Below are positions 16,901 through 26,997 of a DNA stretch of 64,000 nucleotides, piece after piece. The stretch lies in NCBI RefSeq assembly GCF_009766065.1, contig NZ_LMUE01000002.1:479167-543166 (forward strand), in the 5' to 3' direction. Each line of letters opens with the position of its first letter. Within the stretch, counting starts at the first letter, position 1. Below the pieces are notes generated by a model. That model had not been told where the DNA came from. It made no database searches and worked only from the letters and a program-made list of their open reading frames with translations. A program made the position numbers and the translations under genes. This DNA comes from Dyella sp. S184. Its GTDB lineage: Bacteria; Pseudomonadota; Gammaproteobacteria; Xanthomonadales; Rhodanobacteraceae.

Positions 16901-19165
16901 ATGACACGGCTGACCTCGACTACTGATGTTCGCAAGTCCACCTGCCTCGCTTTCTGCATCGCCGCCATTTTGTCCACCCCGGCTTTTGCCGACGGCACCA
17001 CGACGACAGCCGTCGCTGCCCCGAATGACAGCACTACAACGAGTACCCCCCAGACACAGAACGCGCAGAACCTCAGCGCCGTCCAGGTCACCGGCACCAC
17101 CACGGCGACCACGGTAGCGCCTACGCAGGGCTCGACGGTGGCGATCGAACCACAGTCGATCATCGGCCTCCAGTACCTGCAGGAGAATATCGCGCCGACC
17201 GGCGACTATGCCGACGCCATCGCGATCTCGCCCAGCACGTACACGATCGCACCGAACGGTTCGGGCCTGATGGAGGCGCAGGTGGTCAGCATCCGCGGCT
17301 TCCAGGACGGACAATACAACGTCACCTTCGACGGCATTCCGTGGGGCGATTCGAACGATTTCACGCACCACTCCACCTCGTACTTCACCAACCAGGACAC
17401 CAGCAGCATCACCGTCGATCGCGGTCCCGGCACGGCCGGCACGCTGGGCGATGCCACCTTCGGCGGCACCGTGTCGGTGGAATCGATCAATCCGACGAAC
17501 GACTTCAACATCCACCCGTATCTAAGCCTCGGCAGCTGGGCGACACAGGTCGAAGGCGCCCGCATCGACACCGGCAAGCTCAACAGCAGCGGCACTACCG
17601 CCGTGATCAATGTGCAGAACAGCACTTCCAATGGCTACCTTACCGACGCCGGCCAGCGCCGCCAGAACGTGTTCGCCAAAGTGGTACAGCCGCTGGGCGA
17701 CAACACCACGCTGACCTTCGGCGGCATGTGGAACAACATCAACCAGTACGTCCCGCTGGGTGCCACCAAGGCGCAGATCGCCGAATACGGCCCGAACTAT
17801 GCGCTGAACAGCAATCCGGACAGCCAGTCCTACTACCGCTACAACAATGACCAGATCAGCACCTACATGGGCTATATCGGTCTGCATTCCGAGTTCGACG
17901 GTTGGAAGATCGACAACAAGGCCTACACCTACAACTACAACCATTTCGGCTTCAACGGCCTGGATCCGAACGGCGAAACGCCGAACGGCACGTTCTGCAA
18001 CAAGAGCGGCAGCGACTGCCTCGATCCGAACGACGTACCCGGCCAGCACATGCGCAACACGTATACCTCGTGGGGCGACATATTCCGCCTGAGCAAGGAA
18101 CTGGGTCCGGGCGAAATCCGCACTGGCTTCTGGTACGACCATCAGGACAATCTGCGCTGGGAATATGAGTTTGACGACACGCTGGATCAGCCTGCCATCA
18201 ACACGACGGGTGCGCCGACCAAGGGCAGCGACAGCCCGGTCGACCGCTACATGACCGACTCGCTGCGCACATTTCAGCCGTTCGTGGAATACCAGTGGAA
18301 CATCACCGACCAGGCCTACCTGGTGGGCGGCGTGAAGTATGAGGATTTCCTGCGCGACCTCGATGCCGAATACAACCAGAAGACCGGCCTGCCGACGGAC
18401 TATTCGAAGGAATGGAATGCCACGCTGCCTTCGGTTGCCTTCCACTACGCATTCACCCCCGACTGGACCGCGTACGCGCAGTGGGCGAAGGGCTTCCTGG
18501 CACCAAACCTCAATCTGTTTTACACCACCGATCCGGCGATTTCCGATAGTGCGCTGCAGCCGGAAAAGACCACCAACTGGCAGATGGGCACTACCTGGAA
18601 CAGCGACGGCCTGACGCTGTCGGGCGACGTCTACAAGATCGACTTCGACAACTTCATCCAGAGCCAGAAGATCGGCAGCACCACCTACTTTTACAACGGC
18701 GGCGGCGTGCACTACTCAGGCGTCGAGCTCGAAGGCACCTACATGGTCGGCGACGGCTTCAGCGTCTACGCCAACGGCTCGCTCAACCGCGCGATCCAGA
18801 CCGAAAGCAACACCTGGAACCCGAACACACCGCACAAGACCGCCGCGCTGGGCCTGATCTACAGCCACGGCCCGGTATACGCATCGCTGATGGACAAGTT
18901 CGTCGGCAAGACCTATTACACCGCCAACTCGAACGACGACACGCCGATCGGCGGCTATGCGGTGACCAATTTCGCGGCCAGCTACCGCTTCGATCCGCAC
19001 ATCGCCGAAGTGAAGGACATGAAGATCGGCTTCCAGATCAACAACGTGTTCAACAATACCCACATCAACGCGCTGGCTGGCACCACGGTGGCCGATAGCA
19101 CCCCACTGTTCTGGACCATTCCGAGCCGCAACTACAGCCTCACTGTCTCGGCGGATTTGTTCTGA
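16901..19165 (+). CDS. TonB-dependent receptor
   Basis: A 754-residue outer-membrane receptor. The start is the ATG at 16901 (GGGA upstream), giving a signal peptide ending ...ILSTPAFA. A plug domain follows (residues about 80-200, with QVVSIRGFQDGQYNVTFDGI and SITVDRGPGTAGTLGDATFG), then a 22-strand-type barrel ending in NYSLTVSADLF with the terminal Phe needed for BamA insertion. It takes up a ligand using TonB energy. It overlaps a secreted PAP2 phosphatase gene by one base and has a Pho-box candidate upstream, so an organophosphate or phosphate-complex ligand is plausible but inferred. It interrupts the rarA-lolA pair. Confidence 0.93.
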   Translation: MTRLTSTTDVRKSTCLAFCIAAILSTPAFADGTTTTAVAAPNDSTTTSTPQTQNAQNLSAVQVTGTTTATTVAPTQGSTVAIEPQSIIGLQYLQENIAPTGDYADAIAISPSTYTIAPNGSGLMEAQVVSIRGFQDGQYNVTFDGIPWGDSNDFTHHSTSYFTNQDTSSITVDRGPGTAGTLGDATFGGTVSVESINPTNDFNIHPYLSLGSWATQVEGARIDTGKLNSSGTTAVINVQNSTSNGYLTDAGQRRQNVFAKVVQPLGDNTTLTFGGMWNNINQYVPLGATKAQIAEYGPNYALNSNPDSQSYYRYNNDQISTYMGYIGLHSEFDGWKIDNKAYTYNYNHFGFNGLDPNGETPNGTFCNKSGSDCLDPNDVPGQHMRNTYTSWGDIFRLSKELGPGEIRTGFWYDHQDNLRWEYEFDDTLDQPAINTTGAPTKGSDSPVDRYMTDSLRTFQPFVEYQWNITDQAYLVGGVKYEDFLRDLDAEYNQKTGLPTDYSKEWNATLPSVAFHYAFTPDWTAYAQWAKGFLAPNLNLFYTTDPAISDSALQPEKTTNWQMGTTWNSDGLTLSGDVYKIDFDNFIQSQKIGSTTYFYNGGGVHYSGVELEGTYMVGDGFSVYANGSLNRAIQTESNTWNPNTPHKTAALGLIYSHGPVYASLMDKFVGKTYYTANSNDDTPIGGYAVTNFAASYRFDPHIAEVKDMKIGFQINNVFNNTHINALAGTTVADSTPLFWTIPSRNYSLTVSADLF

Positions 19166-19881
19166 TGACGCGCGTTCCAATGAATCGCGTGGTTTTGTTG
19201 ACGTTCCTGTTGTTCATCGGCCAGGTCGCACTGGCCGACGGTGGTGGCGCACGCCCGGCCACCGTCGAACTGTCGAAGCTGCTGCCGCCTCCCCCGGCAG
19301 CAGCTTCGGCTGCAGCTCAGCACGACCTCCAGGTCGTGCTGGCTGCACAACAGTCGCGTACGGCAGCCGAGATGGCTGCCGCGAAGGCGGACACGGAGCG
19401 CTCCGTGTTCCGCTTCGCCGATGCGCTCGGTCCGTCCATGCAGCCGACCACGCTGCCGAAGACAGCCGCGCTTTTCGCGCGTGTCGCCGCGCTCGACAAG
19501 CAAGCCGTCAAGGCGACCAAGGACTACTGGCGGCACCCGCGTCCGGCGATCGTGTCCGACCAGGTGCACCCGCTCGCTCCCGAAAAACCCGACGACTGGA
19601 GCTATCCCAGCGGGCACTCCACCTTCGGCTACACGACGGCGGTACTGCTGGCGAACATGTTGCCGGAGAAACGGGACGCGATCTTCGCGCGTGCGGATCT
19701 CTACGCGCAGCACCGCATCGTGATGGGCGCGCATTTCCCGAGCGACGTGGAAGCAGGCCGGATCGCCGGCACGGTCATTGCGGCGCAATTGCTGCAGGAT
19801 CCGCTCTGGCATGCGGACTTTGTCGCCGCACGCGACGAACTGCGAAAGTCCCTGGCATTGAAGCCAGCCACCGACGGATGA
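19165..19881 (+). CDS. Secreted class A (PAP2) acid phosphatase
   Basis: A 238-residue protein with a signal peptide (VVLLTFLLFIGQVALA). All three PAP2 blocks are present: KDYWRHPRP (about residue 119), PSGHS (about 148) and HRIVMGAHFPSD (about 183), giving the catalytic His pair, Arg and Lys. The length and layout match PhoN/PhoC-type non-specific acid phosphatases that release phosphate in the periplasm. The ATG overlaps the receptor stop (TGATG), so the two are translationally coupled. An ATG at 19180 is an alternative start. Together the pair looks like a phosphate-scavenging unit. Confidence 0.92.
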   Translation: MTRVPMNRVVLLTFLLFIGQVALADGGGARPATVELSKLLPPPPAAASAAAQHDLQVVLAAQQSRTAAEMAAAKADTERSVFRFADALGPSMQPTTLPKTAALFARVAALDKQAVKATKDYWRHPRPAIVSDQVHPLAPEKPDDWSYPSGHSTFGYTTAVLLANMLPEKRDAIFARADLYAQHRIVMGAHFPSDVEAGRIAGTVIAAQLLQDPLWHADFVAARDELRKSLALKPATDG

Positions 19882-20139
19882 GCACGAGCTGACGAGCACG
19901 GGCGAGCATGCACTCCAATGCCGCTGGCCCTGGCCAACTGCGCCCAGCCCTTTACTGACCTGCTGGCGCAAAAATAAGCAGCAATCCCGGTATCATGGAC
20001 TCCATTGCGACCTTGGTTCGCAAATGCCATTGCCGGGGGGCAGCACGTAAGTGAAGGCGAGGAAGCACATTCCTGCTGCATGGACGACCTTCGTGTCTGG
20101 CCATGCCTGCATCCCCGTGCCCGCTCTCCTGCCCGTGGC

Positions 20140-23100
20140 ATGAGCGAGCGACGGCACCGCTTTCGCCACTTCTGCCTGGGCCTGCTCGGGTTGCTCCTGC
20201 TGGTTTTCGGTATCGGTGCGGTCAGTGCTGGGACCAATGACCCGTGGGCACCCTTCGATGCACCCTGGTTCGACCGGGTGGGCAGCGCCGAAGGGGTTCC
20301 GCAGTCGATCATCACCGCGGTCGCGCAGGATCAGCGTGGCCTGGTCTGGATCGGCACCATGGTGGGCCTGGCCCGCTATGACGGTTATCGCGCTCAGGTA
20401 TTCGACACTCGTGGCGGCAGCGTCCTGGGCCTGCCAGATGCCTATGTCCGTACCCTGTTGGCCCTCCCCGATGGCGACCTGCTGATCGGTACCAATGCGG
20501 GCGGACTGGTTCGCTTCGACCAGGCAACCAACAGCTTCCATGCCTACCCGGTCGGCGCGATGGGCACCTCGGATCGCAAAATCTACAGCCTCGCCGACGA
20601 TCATGCCGGTGGCGTCTGGATCGCCACCGATGCGGGACTGGATCATCTGGACCCGCGCACGAACACGATTACCCAGCTTAAAACCCGAGCCGACACCGCA
20701 CCGCGCAACTTCAGCGTGATGCAGGATCGCGCCGGCAACCTGTGGCTGGGCAACAACAACGGACTGTTCGTCCGCCGCGCCGGCGCGACCACGTTCGTGC
20801 GGCCTGAGCATCCTGCCGGTACCGTTGCCACGGTGCTGGCCAACCAGATCTGGGCCATCCACGAGGATCACGCAGGTCGGCTGTGGGCTGGCAGTGGACA
20901 AGCCGGCGCGGTCTATCGCGACACCGACGGTCAATGGCATCCCGTGCCGGGTTTCAGCGGTTACCAGAACGGTGCACGGCAATCCACGGTGCGCGATTTC
21001 CTGGAGGCCGCGCCAGACACGATGTGGATTGCCACCGACGGCAGCGGCGTCCTCGCCTACACCGTCGGCGATACCCAGCTGCGCCGGATCGACCACGATG
21101 CCGCAATCGCTTCGACGCTACCTGGCGATTCGGTGCGGGCGCTGCTGCAGGATCGCTCCGGCAACATCTGGGCTGCGACCGACCTCGGCCTCGCACGCAC
21201 CAACCCCAACGCCCGCACCGCCTTCTCGCTGCTGCCCTCACCGCTGGAGCAGAACGCGTTGAGCGATACCAGCGTGCGTGGCATCTACGTCGATACGCGC
21301 GGCCGCATCTGGCTTGGCCTGGGATCCGGAAAGATCGACATGATCGACCTCAAGGCCGGTCGCATGAAGCATCTGCAACTGGACGGCAACCAGATCCATC
21401 GCGACATACAGACCTTCATCGAGGCTGCGGACGGCTCGATCCTGGTCGGCACGCAAGGCCTGGCCCGCATCAATCCCGACACCCTGGCGATCCGCTCCTC
21501 GCTACTGCCGGCGCTGGAAAACACGCCGGTACTCAGCCTGCAACGGGATGGCTCGCGCATTCTCATCGGCACCTATGACGGGCTGTATCGCTACGACACG
21601 CTTACCGGCGCGCTCGATCATGTCGAGCATGAGCACAAGGACTCGACCAGCCTGGGCAGCAACACCGTGCGGCAGATCGCACGCGTCGGCGACACCTGGT
21701 GGTACGGCACCACCCGTGGCATCAGCATCGCCACCAGCACGTCGAGCAGTCGCGGCTTCGTCAACCTCACGCATCGCAACGACGATCCCACCAGCCTGCC
21801 GCAGAACTACACCAGCTCGATTCTGCTGGATCCGAAGGGACGGCTGGTGGTCAGCACGTTCGGCGGTCTGGGCGTGCTCGACCCTTATTCACCGGGCAGC
21901 CCCTACCGCTTCCGCAACATCGGCATCGCGCAGGGACTGGCAAGTGACAAGATCAGCGGCGTGCTGGCCGACGATCGCGGCAACCTGTGGGTCAGCACCT
22001 CCAGTGGTGTGTCGAGGATCGACAACGGCACCTATGCCGTGCACAACCTCGGCACAGACGATGGACTGCACATACCCAGCTATATCTACGCGGGTGCCGC
22101 GCGCGCGCGCGGCGGCGAACTGCTGTTTGGCGGCCTCGGCGGCCTGACCGTGATCCGGCCAGACTGGCAGCCGCCGGCACGCACCGCTGCAGCACTGGCG
22201 ATCACCCACGCCATCGTCAACGGCAACGAGATGCCGTTTGACGAACTTCCCCGTGACAACCAGAGCATCAGCCTGAATCCACGCAGCCGCAACCTGCAGG
22301 TGGACTTTGCACTGCTGGACTATCAGACGCCGCTGGAAACCTCCTACAGCTATCGCATGGAGGGCCTCGACGACGACTGGACGCTGATCCCCCGGGGTAG
22401 CCTGCCCAGCGCCATCTACACCAACCTGCCCCACGGCAAATACCACCTGCGCCTGCGCGCCGCGACCCATGGCATGCAGCCACGCACGGCCGAAACCAGC
22501 ATCAGTATCGTGGTCGAACCGCGCTGGTACGAGACCCTGCTCAGCCGGATCATCGCTGCGCTGCTGCTTATAGCGCTGATTGTGCTGCTGATCCATCTGC
22601 GCACGCTCTACCTCAGGCGACAGGCCATGCAGTTGCAGCATCAGATCGACGAGCGCACACGCGACCTGCTGGCGGCCAACCAGCGCCTCGACGATCTGGC
22701 CGGCACCGATGGCCTCACTGGTGTCTACAACCGTCGACGATTCCTGGAACTGGCTGGCGGCGAACACGAGCTGGCGCAGCAAGGGCGTTCGCTCTGCATT
22801 GCGCTGTTCGACCTGGACCGCTTCAAGCGGATCAACGATACCCATGGGCACCTCGCCGGCGATGCAGTGATCCGTTGCGCGATCGAGGTGATCCGGCAGC
22901 ATTGCCGGCAAGGTGATCTGGCTGGCCGCTACGGTGGCGAGGAGTTCGTGCTGTGCCTGCCTGACACCAGCCTGCAGCATGCGCTGGAAATCACCGAGCG
23001 TATCCGCGACGAGTTGGCCAAGGCAGAAGTGACCCACGAGGGACGTTCGATCGCAGTGACCGTCAGCATCGGTGTCGCCGCACTGCGGCCCGGCGAATCC

Positions 23101-23184
23101 ATCGAACAATGGCTGTCGCGCGCCGACAAAGCCCTCTACGAGGCGAAGCATGAGGGCCGCAACCGCTGCATCACGGCGCCTTGA
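20140..23184 (+). CDS. Propeller-sensor diguanylate cyclase
   Basis: I choose the ATG at 20140 because it gives a signal peptide (RHFCLGLLGLLLLVFGIGAV); the frame is open back to a TTG at 20005. The 1014-residue protein has repeated Reg_prop beta-propeller blades (for example DQRGLVWIGTMVGLARYDG, DRSGNIWAATDLGLAR) over about residues 40-690, a Y_Y_Y domain (YSYRMEGLDDDW, about 740), one membrane helix (about 800-822), a short coiled coil, and a GGDEF domain. GGEEF is intact near 931 and the inhibitory I-site RQGD sits five residues before it. It should sense a periplasmic ligand and make c-di-GMP. It follows the phosphatase operon but has its own 258-base leader. Confidence 0.95.
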   Translation: MSERRHRFRHFCLGLLGLLLLVFGIGAVSAGTNDPWAPFDAPWFDRVGSAEGVPQSIITAVAQDQRGLVWIGTMVGLARYDGYRAQVFDTRGGSVLGLPDAYVRTLLALPDGDLLIGTNAGGLVRFDQATNSFHAYPVGAMGTSDRKIYSLADDHAGGVWIATDAGLDHLDPRTNTITQLKTRADTAPRNFSVMQDRAGNLWLGNNNGLFVRRAGATTFVRPEHPAGTVATVLANQIWAIHEDHAGRLWAGSGQAGAVYRDTDGQWHPVPGFSGYQNGARQSTVRDFLEAAPDTMWIATDGSGVLAYTVGDTQLRRIDHDAAIASTLPGDSVRALLQDRSGNIWAATDLGLARTNPNARTAFSLLPSPLEQNALSDTSVRGIYVDTRGRIWLGLGSGKIDMIDLKAGRMKHLQLDGNQIHRDIQTFIEAADGSILVGTQGLARINPDTLAIRSSLLPALENTPVLSLQRDGSRILIGTYDGLYRYDTLTGALDHVEHEHKDSTSLGSNTVRQIARVGDTWWYGTTRGISIATSTSSSRGFVNLTHRNDDPTSLPQNYTSSILLDPKGRLVVSTFGGLGVLDPYSPGSPYRFRNIGIAQGLASDKISGVLADDRGNLWVSTSSGVSRIDNGTYAVHNLGTDDGLHIPSYIYAGAARARGGELLFGGLGGLTVIRPDWQPPARTAAALAITHAIVNGNEMPFDELPRDNQSISLNPRSRNLQVDFALLDYQTPLETSYSYRMEGLDDDWTLIPRGSLPSAIYTNLPHGKYHLRLRAATHGMQPRTAETSISIVVEPRWYETLLSRIIAALLLIALIVLLIHLRTLYLRRQAMQLQHQIDERTRDLLAANQRLDDLAGTDGLTGVYNRRRFLELAGGEHELAQQGRSLCIALFDLDRFKRINDTHGHLAGDAVIRCAIEVIRQHCRQGDLAGRYGGEEFVLCLPDTSLQHALEITERIRDELAKAEVTHEGRSIAVTVSIGVAALRPGESIEQWLSRADKALYEAKHEGRNRCITAP

Positions 23185-23193
23185 TGCGTCCGA

Positions 23194-23886
23194 TCACTCC
23201 GTGTCGGGGTGCGTTCCGGTATTGATCGTGTACTGGCAGTACAGGCTGTAAGCCACGCCGCATAAACCGGTCAACGCAGCCGGAATCAGCAGGGTGCGCT
23301 CCTGCAGCATGCCGAACAGCACCGCGCCGGCAGCACTGCCGAGCATGAAGGTGCCAATCACCAGCACGCAGACACGGACGCGCAGCGTATCCACTTCGAG
23401 CCCACGCAGGCGCTGGCCGATGTAGATGCCGAGGTCGGTGAACATGCCGGAAACATGGGTGGTACGAAACACCATGCCGCTGTAGGTGCTGACCATGCCG
23501 TTTTGCAACCCGGCTCCCATCGAGGCCAGGTACAACCCGATTGAATTGCCGGCATCGAGCAGCGGTACCGCGGCAAACAGCAACAGTGACTCCAGCACAA
23601 GTGCCACGCCGTAGTGGCGACCGAGCTTCAACGTGCGCTGCTGCACCAACAAACCGCTGAGGATGGCGCCAGCCAGGAACGCACTGATCGACAATGCCCA
23701 ATGCACCGCTTCACCACCGTCGGCAGTACCCAGCGAAATGCCTAGCAGACTGGTGGAACCGGTCAGGTTGGTGATCGACTGATGGCGAAAGCCCATGTAG
23801 CCGGCGGCATTGACGATACCGGCGATGAAGGCCAATACGCCGCCGCCGATCCATGCCCAGCCCGGCAACTGGCGCAATACGGGCAC
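23194..23886 (-). CDS. DUF1275 (YoaK-type) membrane protein
   Basis: A 230-residue protein with about six hydrophobic helices. Family features include the N-terminal GGVLAFIAGIVNAAGYMGF, the Asn/Thr-rich SITNLTGSTSLLG loop, and MGAGLQNGMVSTYSGMVFRT with THVSGMFTDLG, hallmarks of DUF1275/YoaK. The function of this family is unknown. The start lies seven bases past the lolA stop codon, so it is the last gene of the ftsK-lolA run. It converges on the diguanylate cyclase gene with a nine-base gap. Confidence 0.9.
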   Translation of the reverse strand: MPVLRQLPGWAWIGGGVLAFIAGIVNAAGYMGFRHQSITNLTGSTSLLGISLGTADGGEAVHWALSISAFLAGAILSGLLVQQRTLKLGRHYGVALVLESLLLFAAVPLLDAGNSIGLYLASMGAGLQNGMVSTYSGMVFRTTHVSGMFTDLGIYIGQRLRGLEVDTLRVRVCVLVIGTFMLGSAAGAVLFGMLQERTLLIPAALTGLCGVAYSLYCQYTINTGTHPDTE

Positions 23887-23893
23887 CGTCGTA

Positions 23894-24559
23894 TCAGTCT
23901 TTCAGCGGCTGGGTGCTGATCACCGGCAGGTCACCGATCACGTCGGCACCCTTCGGTGGCACGAAGTTGAAGGCGGACGGTGGAATCGCCACATTGCGCT
24001 GCCAGTCGGAGAAACGGATGTCGCTGGTGGAACCCAGTTGATCGCGGAACGTCATGCGGGCCAGGCCATTCGCGTCGAAGCCAAGGTCGGCGTGATCGAA
24101 CTGCGGATCCTTCGCGGTGGAGGTGAGCCGCAGCCAGACCAAGCCATCGTGTTCGCCCTGCTCGACCACTTTGAAGTCCCGGTCCATCTGCTTGAGATCG
24201 GTCAGCACGGTAAGCGGGCTGTGCGACTCCTCGGTGCTTTGCACGCGCACGGTGACCTGTTCCAGATCAGGATCGTACGTCCACACCCGGCTGCCGTCGG
24301 CAACGATGGTCTGCTTGTACGGCGCCAGCGTATCCCAGCGGAACTGCCGCGGCGCTTCGAGCGCCAGAGTGCCGGAACTGGTCTTGCTGGTCTGACCGTT
24401 GATGTCGGTCAGCGACTGGCTGAAGTGGCCGGTGAGCGAATGCAAGCCAGTGGCGAACGCATCGAGCCGCGCGCGCGCCGGCCCGGTGGCAGCCTGCGCG
24501 ACGGCACCCAGCGACAGCGCCAGCACTACGGCTGTTACGGCAAGCATGAAGCGTTTCAT
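23894..24559 (-). CDS. lolA: Outer-membrane lipoprotein carrier LolA
   Basis: The periplasmic chaperone that carries lipoproteins from LolCDE to LolB. I use the ATG at 24559 (MKRFMLAV...) because AGAGAG lies just before it; an ATG 18 bases upstream is the alternative. The 221-residue product has a signal peptide ending GAVAQA, then LolA features: LTGHFSQSLTD, a GTLALEAPRQFRWD strand pair, QTIVADGSRVWTYDPDLEQV, and the C-terminal RMTFRDQLGSTSDIRFSDW. It lies directly downstream of ftsK as in many gammaproteobacteria and is followed without a gap by the DUF1275 gene. Confidence 0.96.
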   Translation of the reverse strand: MKRFMLAVTAVVLALSLGAVAQAATGPARARLDAFATGLHSLTGHFSQSLTDINGQTSKTSSGTLALEAPRQFRWDTLAPYKQTIVADGSRVWTYDPDLEQVTVRVQSTEESHSPLTVLTDLKQMDRDFKVVEQGEHDGLVWLRLTSTAKDPQFDHADLGFDANGLARMTFRDQLGSTSDIRFSDWQRNVAIPPSAFNFVPPKGADVIGDLPVISTQPLKD

Positions 24560-24628
24560 CGGATTCTCTCTGGACATGGGCTCGATGGCTACGCAGTTTG
24601 CGCAGTCATCGCTTAATGGATGCCGCCA

Positions 24629-26953
24629 TCAGTTCCGCGGCGGTGGCGGCGCCAGTACTTCGCGGTTGCCGTTGTGCTGCGGGGCGCTGACCACGCCATC
24701 TTGCTCCATCTGCTCGACCAGCCGCGCGGCGCGGTTGTAGCCGATGCGCAGGTGCCGCTGGACACCGGAGATCGAAGCGCGACGGGTCTGCGTGACGATC
24801 GCCACCGCCTTGTCATACAGCTGGGTATCGGCATCACCACCGCCTTCCTCGCCATCCTGCGGCAGGCCGGAGTCGTTGATGAACTTGCCGTCGCTGGTCG
24901 GTTGCGCCTCTTCGAGCACGCCTTCGATGTACTGCGGCGCACCCTGCGATTTCAGCCAAGCGACCACGTGGTGCACCTCGTGATCGTCGACAAAGGCGCC
25001 GTGCACGCGTTCCGGCGTGGCGGTGCCCGGCGGCAGATACAGCATGTCGCCGTGACCGAGCAGTGCCTCGGCACCGCTCTGATCGAGGATCGTGCGCGAG
25101 TCGATCTTGCTGGACACCTGGAACGCGATGCGGGTCGGAATATTGGCCTTGATCAGACCGGTAATCACGTCCACCGACGGACGCTGGGTGGCCAGGATCA
25201 GGTGCACGCCGGCGGCACGCGCCTTCTGTGCGAGACGGGCGATCAGCTCTTCCACCTTCTTGCCGACGATCATCATCATGTCGGCGAACTCGTCGATGAT
25301 GATCACGATATACGGCAGCGGCTCCAGCGGTTCGGCGGCGAGATTCGGCATCTCCGGATTCGGCCGGAACAGCGGATCGAGCAGCGGCTGGCCGGCGTTC
25401 TCGGCGTCCTTCACCTTCTTGTTGAAGCCACCCAGATTGCGCACGCCGACCGCAGCCATCAGCTTGTAGCGGCGCTCCATCTCGGCGACGCACCAGCGCA
25501 GCGCGTTGGCCGCTTCCTTCATGTCGGTGACCACCGGCGCCAGCAGGTGCGGGATGCCCTCGTACACCGAGAGCTCCAGCATCTTCGGGTCGATCATGAT
25601 CATCCGCACGTCTTTCGCGCTGGCCTTGTACAGCAGCGAAAGCACCATCGCGTTGACCGCGACGGACTTGCCGGAACCAGTGGTGCCGGCGACCAGCAGA
25701 TGCGGCATCTTGGCCAGGTCGACCACCACCGGCTTGCCGCCGATGTCCTTGCCCAGCGCCAGCGCAAGCGGCGACTTCAGCTGGTCGTATTTGTCCGAGC
25801 GCAGGATCTCCGACAGGTAGACGATCTGCTTCTTGGTATTCGGGATTTCCAGGCCGATCACGTTCTTGCCGGGAATCACGTCGACCACGCGCACGCTGAC
25901 CACGGACAGGCCACGCGCTATGTCCTTGTCCAGACTTGATACCTGCGAACCACGTACACCGGCCGCCGGCTCCATCTCGAAGCGGGTGATCACCGGGCCC
26001 GGATAGGCGCCGACCACCTTGGCGTCGATCTTGAAGTCCTTCAGTTTGAACTCGACCTGGCGCGAGAGCACTTCGAGCGTTTCCTCGGAGTAGCCAGGAC
26101 CTTGCGGCGGCGCCTCGTCCAGCAACGACAACGGCGGCAGCTCACCCGGCGTGGCGGCGCCGACGAACAGCGGAATCTGGGTCTCAAGCTTCGCCCGCTC
26201 GCTTTTCGCCACCGGTGCAGGAGGCGCCTCGATCCGCACGGGTTCGCGTTTGGCCTGCCTGATGGCATCAGCTTTTTTGACTACGTCGCGTTCGGTACGT
26301 GCCTGCCGTGCGGCGAGCACCTCTGGCGCCTCGCGCAGCTTGCCCTTGAGCCAGTCGACCAGCTTCAGCACGCTCTGCCCGATCCAGTCCATCACCTTGA
26401 ACCACGACAGCCCGGTCGCCAGGGTCACCGCCACCAGGAAAAGGGCCAGCAGGAGCAGCGGCGCGCCCTTGTCCAGCGCTTCCGAAAGCGGACGTCCCAC
26501 CCACAGGCCGATGATGCCGCCGGCGCCCTGCGGCGGTACGGGGTCATCCCCGAAATCGAGATACAGCAGCGCCGGGCCGGTGACAAAGAAAAACACGGCG
26601 CCAATCAGCCGCAACGAGGGTTCCCACGCGTGCGAGGTCCGCACGCCGTGCTGACGCAGCACCTGCACGCCCAGCAGCAAAAGCAGCAGCGGAAAGCAGT
26701 AGGCCACGTAGCCAAAGATCCAGCGCAGCAAATCGGCGATGTGCGCACCGAAACTGCCGCCGAAATTCTGCACCAGATTGATCTGGTTGGCGTTGGTCCA
26801 GCTGGGATCGCGAGCGTCGTAGGTGAGCAGGCAGATCAGCAGGTACAGCGCAAGCGGCATCAGCAGCAAAGCGCCGGCTTCACGCAGCCGGCGCTTCAGC
26901 TCCTCGCTGAGGCCTTCCTTCGGTTGTTGTTTGACGTTCGCGCTTCGCGCCAC
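24629..26953 (-). CDS. ftsK: DNA translocase FtsK
   Basis: A septal DNA pump that resolves chromosomes with XerCD/dif. I place the start at GTG 26953 ([12 protein letters not shown]) because longer frames overlap the ald gene; the product is about 774 residues. It has four N-terminal membrane helices (about residues 25-180), a short linker, then the motor: alpha/beta domains with Walker [10 protein letters not shown] near 421 and Walker [15 protein letters not shown] near 550. The C-terminal gamma winged helix (about 714-770, with [20 protein letters not shown]) reads KOPS sites. The linker is shorter than in E. coli, as is normal outside enterics. It is followed by lolA and preceded 44 bases away by ald. 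Confidence 0.97.
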   Translation of the reverse strand: MARSANVKQQPKEGLSEELKRRLREAGALLLMPLALYLLICLLTYDARDPSWTNANQINLVQNFGGSFGAHIADLLRWIFGYVAYCFPLLLLLLGVQVLRQHGVRTSHAWEPSLRLIGAVFFFVTGPALLYLDFGDDPVPPQGAGGIIGLWVGRPLSEALDKGAPLLLLALFLVAVTLATGLSWFKVMDWIGQSVLKLVDWLKGKLREAPEVLAARQARTERDVVKKADAIRQAKREPVRIEAPPAPVAKSERAKLETQIPLFVGAATPGELPPLSLLDEAPPQGPGYSEETLEVLSRQVEFKLKDFKIDAKVVGAYPGPVITRFEMEPAAGVRGSQVSSLDKDIARGLSVVSVRVVDVIPGKNVIGLEIPNTKKQIVYLSEILRSDKYDQLKSPLALALGKDIGGKPVVVDLAKMPHLLVAGTTGSGKSVAVNAMVLSLLYKASAKDVRMIMIDPKMLELSVYEGIPHLLAPVVTDMKEAANALRWCVAEMERRYKLMAAVGVRNLGGFNKKVKDAENAGQPLLDPLFRPNPEMPNLAAEPLEPLPYIVIIIDEFADMMMIVGKKVEELIARLAQKARAAGVHLILATQRPSVDVITGLIKANIPTRIAFQVSSKIDSRTILDQSGAEALLGHGDMLYLPPGTATPERVHGAFVDDHEVHHVVAWLKSQGAPQYIEGVLEEAQPTSDGKFINDSGLPQDGEEGGGDADTQLYDKAVAIVTQTRRASISGVQRHLRIGYNRAARLVEQMEQDGVVSAPQHNGNREVLAPPPPRN

Positions 26954-26997
26954 CTTGGAAGGTTTCCCTTGTTTGGACCGGCTCGTTCCGGACAGGG

